NCBI GenBank assembly: GCA_023394255.1
Contig: JAEXAZ010000232.1
Coordinates: 1-5,535, forward strand
Length of the DNA stretch: 5,535 nt
From: Bacillota bacterium
Lineage (GTDB): Bacteria > Bacillota > Clostridia > Oscillospirales > Ruminococcaceae
Reading direction: 5' to 3'
Shown: one piece after another, positions 5,201-5,535 of the stretch
Position numbering within the stretch: position 1 is the stretch's first letter
Layout: each line of letters starts with the position of its first letter
Made by a program: the position numbers and the translations under genes
The notes under the pieces: generated by a model
Seen by the model: only the letters and a program-made list of their open reading frames with translations
Databases searched by the model: none
What the model was told of the DNA's origin: nothing

Positions 5201-5535
5201 TCCGTGCACAGAGAATCGAAGAAGATATCGAAGCCCTGCGAAAATTCACAGCAACGCCCGGCAACGGCGTCACGCGCCTCTCCTACACACCCGAGGGCGA
5301 GCGGGCAAGAAACTATATCAAGCAGCGAATGGAGCAAGCCGGGCTGTCGGTCACCGAGCATTCCGCCGGCAACATCATTGGACGGCTCGCGGGGCGCGAC
5401 CCGGAGACCCCCGCGGTCATGACCGGCTCCCACTACGACACGGTCAGAAACGGCGGGGCTTATGACGGCGTCTGCGGCATCGTCACCGCCCTTGAGGCGG
5501 CGCGGTCCATGCGGGAGGACGGCTTCGTGCCGGAC
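5197..5535 (+). CDS. M20-family amidohydrolase, N-carbamoyl-L-amino acid/allantoate hydrolase type, N-terminal part
   Basis: The first 113 residues of a protein that normally runs to about 400-420; the window ends inside it. The stretch FTATPGNGVTRLSYTPEGERA (17-37) is the typical opening of the hydantoinase/carbamoylase family (HyuC, AmaB, AllC, beta-ureidopropionase). GNIIGRLAG (58-66) and TGSHYDTVRNGGAYDGVCG (76-94) then give the first metal ligand His79, the supporting Asp81 and the bridging Asp90. Such enzymes are cytosolic dimers using Zn, Mn or Ni to release CO2 and NH3 from ureido acids, or an acyl group from N-acyl amino acids. ATG 5197 overlaps the TGA of the amidohydrolase (ATGA 5197-5200), and AGAGGG at 5181-5186 lies 10 bases before it, so translation is probably coupled. 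Substrate-defining residues of the lid domain lie outside the window. Confidence 0.9.
   Translation, partial: MIRAQRIEEDIEALRKFTATPGNGVTRLSYTPEGERARNYIKQRMEQAGLSVTEHSAGNIIGRLAGRDPETPAVMTGSHYDTVRNGGAYDGVCGIVTALEAARSMREDGFVPD

Noticed and set aside
1..5535. CRISPR arrays, tRNA or rRNA genes, insertion sequences, riboswitches
   Set aside because: No regularly spaced repeats, cloverleaf, transposase frame, terminal inverted repeats or recognisable riboswitch core were seen; nearly all of the window is coding.

Overview
The window is 5.5 kb of bacterial DNA with densely packed genes, all on the + strand. Base composition is GC-leaning in the genes and clearly more AT-rich between 3858 and 4015. 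Almost every gene has a strong purine-rich Shine-Dalgarno sequence (AGGAGG, AAAGGAG, AAAGGA, AAAGGAAG, GAGGG). With the protein families seen, this suggests an anaerobic, amino-acid- or peptide-using member of the Bacillota (Clostridia-like). That assignment is inference; the window holds no marker gene.

Layout: (1) 3-344, the last 113 codons of an Asp/Glu/hydantoin racemase family enzyme, cut by the window start. (2) 378-1598, a membrane dipeptidase-like enzyme (peptidase M19) with an altered metal motif. (3) 1618-1812, a 64-residue protein with two membrane segments. (4) 1843-3330, a sodium:solute symporter (SSS family), probably partnered by the small protein. (5) 3331-3425, an intercistronic gap with a two-part stem-loop. 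(6) 3426-3857, a 143-residue protein of unknown function. (7) 3858-4015, the only substantial non-coding gap, with a perfect 10-bp palindrome, a candidate sigma-70-type promoter and a 23-codon reading frame whose first residues resemble the start of a LysR-type regulator. (8) 4016-5200, a COG1228-type metal-dependent amidohydrolase. (9) 5197-5535, the first 113 codons of an M20-family N-carbamoyl-amino-acid/allantoate-type amidohydrolase, overlapping the previous gene by ATGA and cut by the window end.

Taken together this looks like a catabolic cluster for an N-substituted or cyclic amino acid derivative (hydantoin, ureido acid, N-acyl amino acid or dipeptide). The symporter would import it, the amidohydrolase and the carbamoylase-like enzyme would open and deacylate it in sequence, the racemase would interconvert stereoisomers, and the M19 enzyme would cut an amide or peptide bond. 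No classical D-hydantoinase is visible in the window. The actual substrate cannot be read from the sequence. The less ordinary elements are the HxH version of the M19 metal motif, the small protein paired with the symporter, the orphan 143-residue protein, and the structured or regulatory gaps on either side of it.
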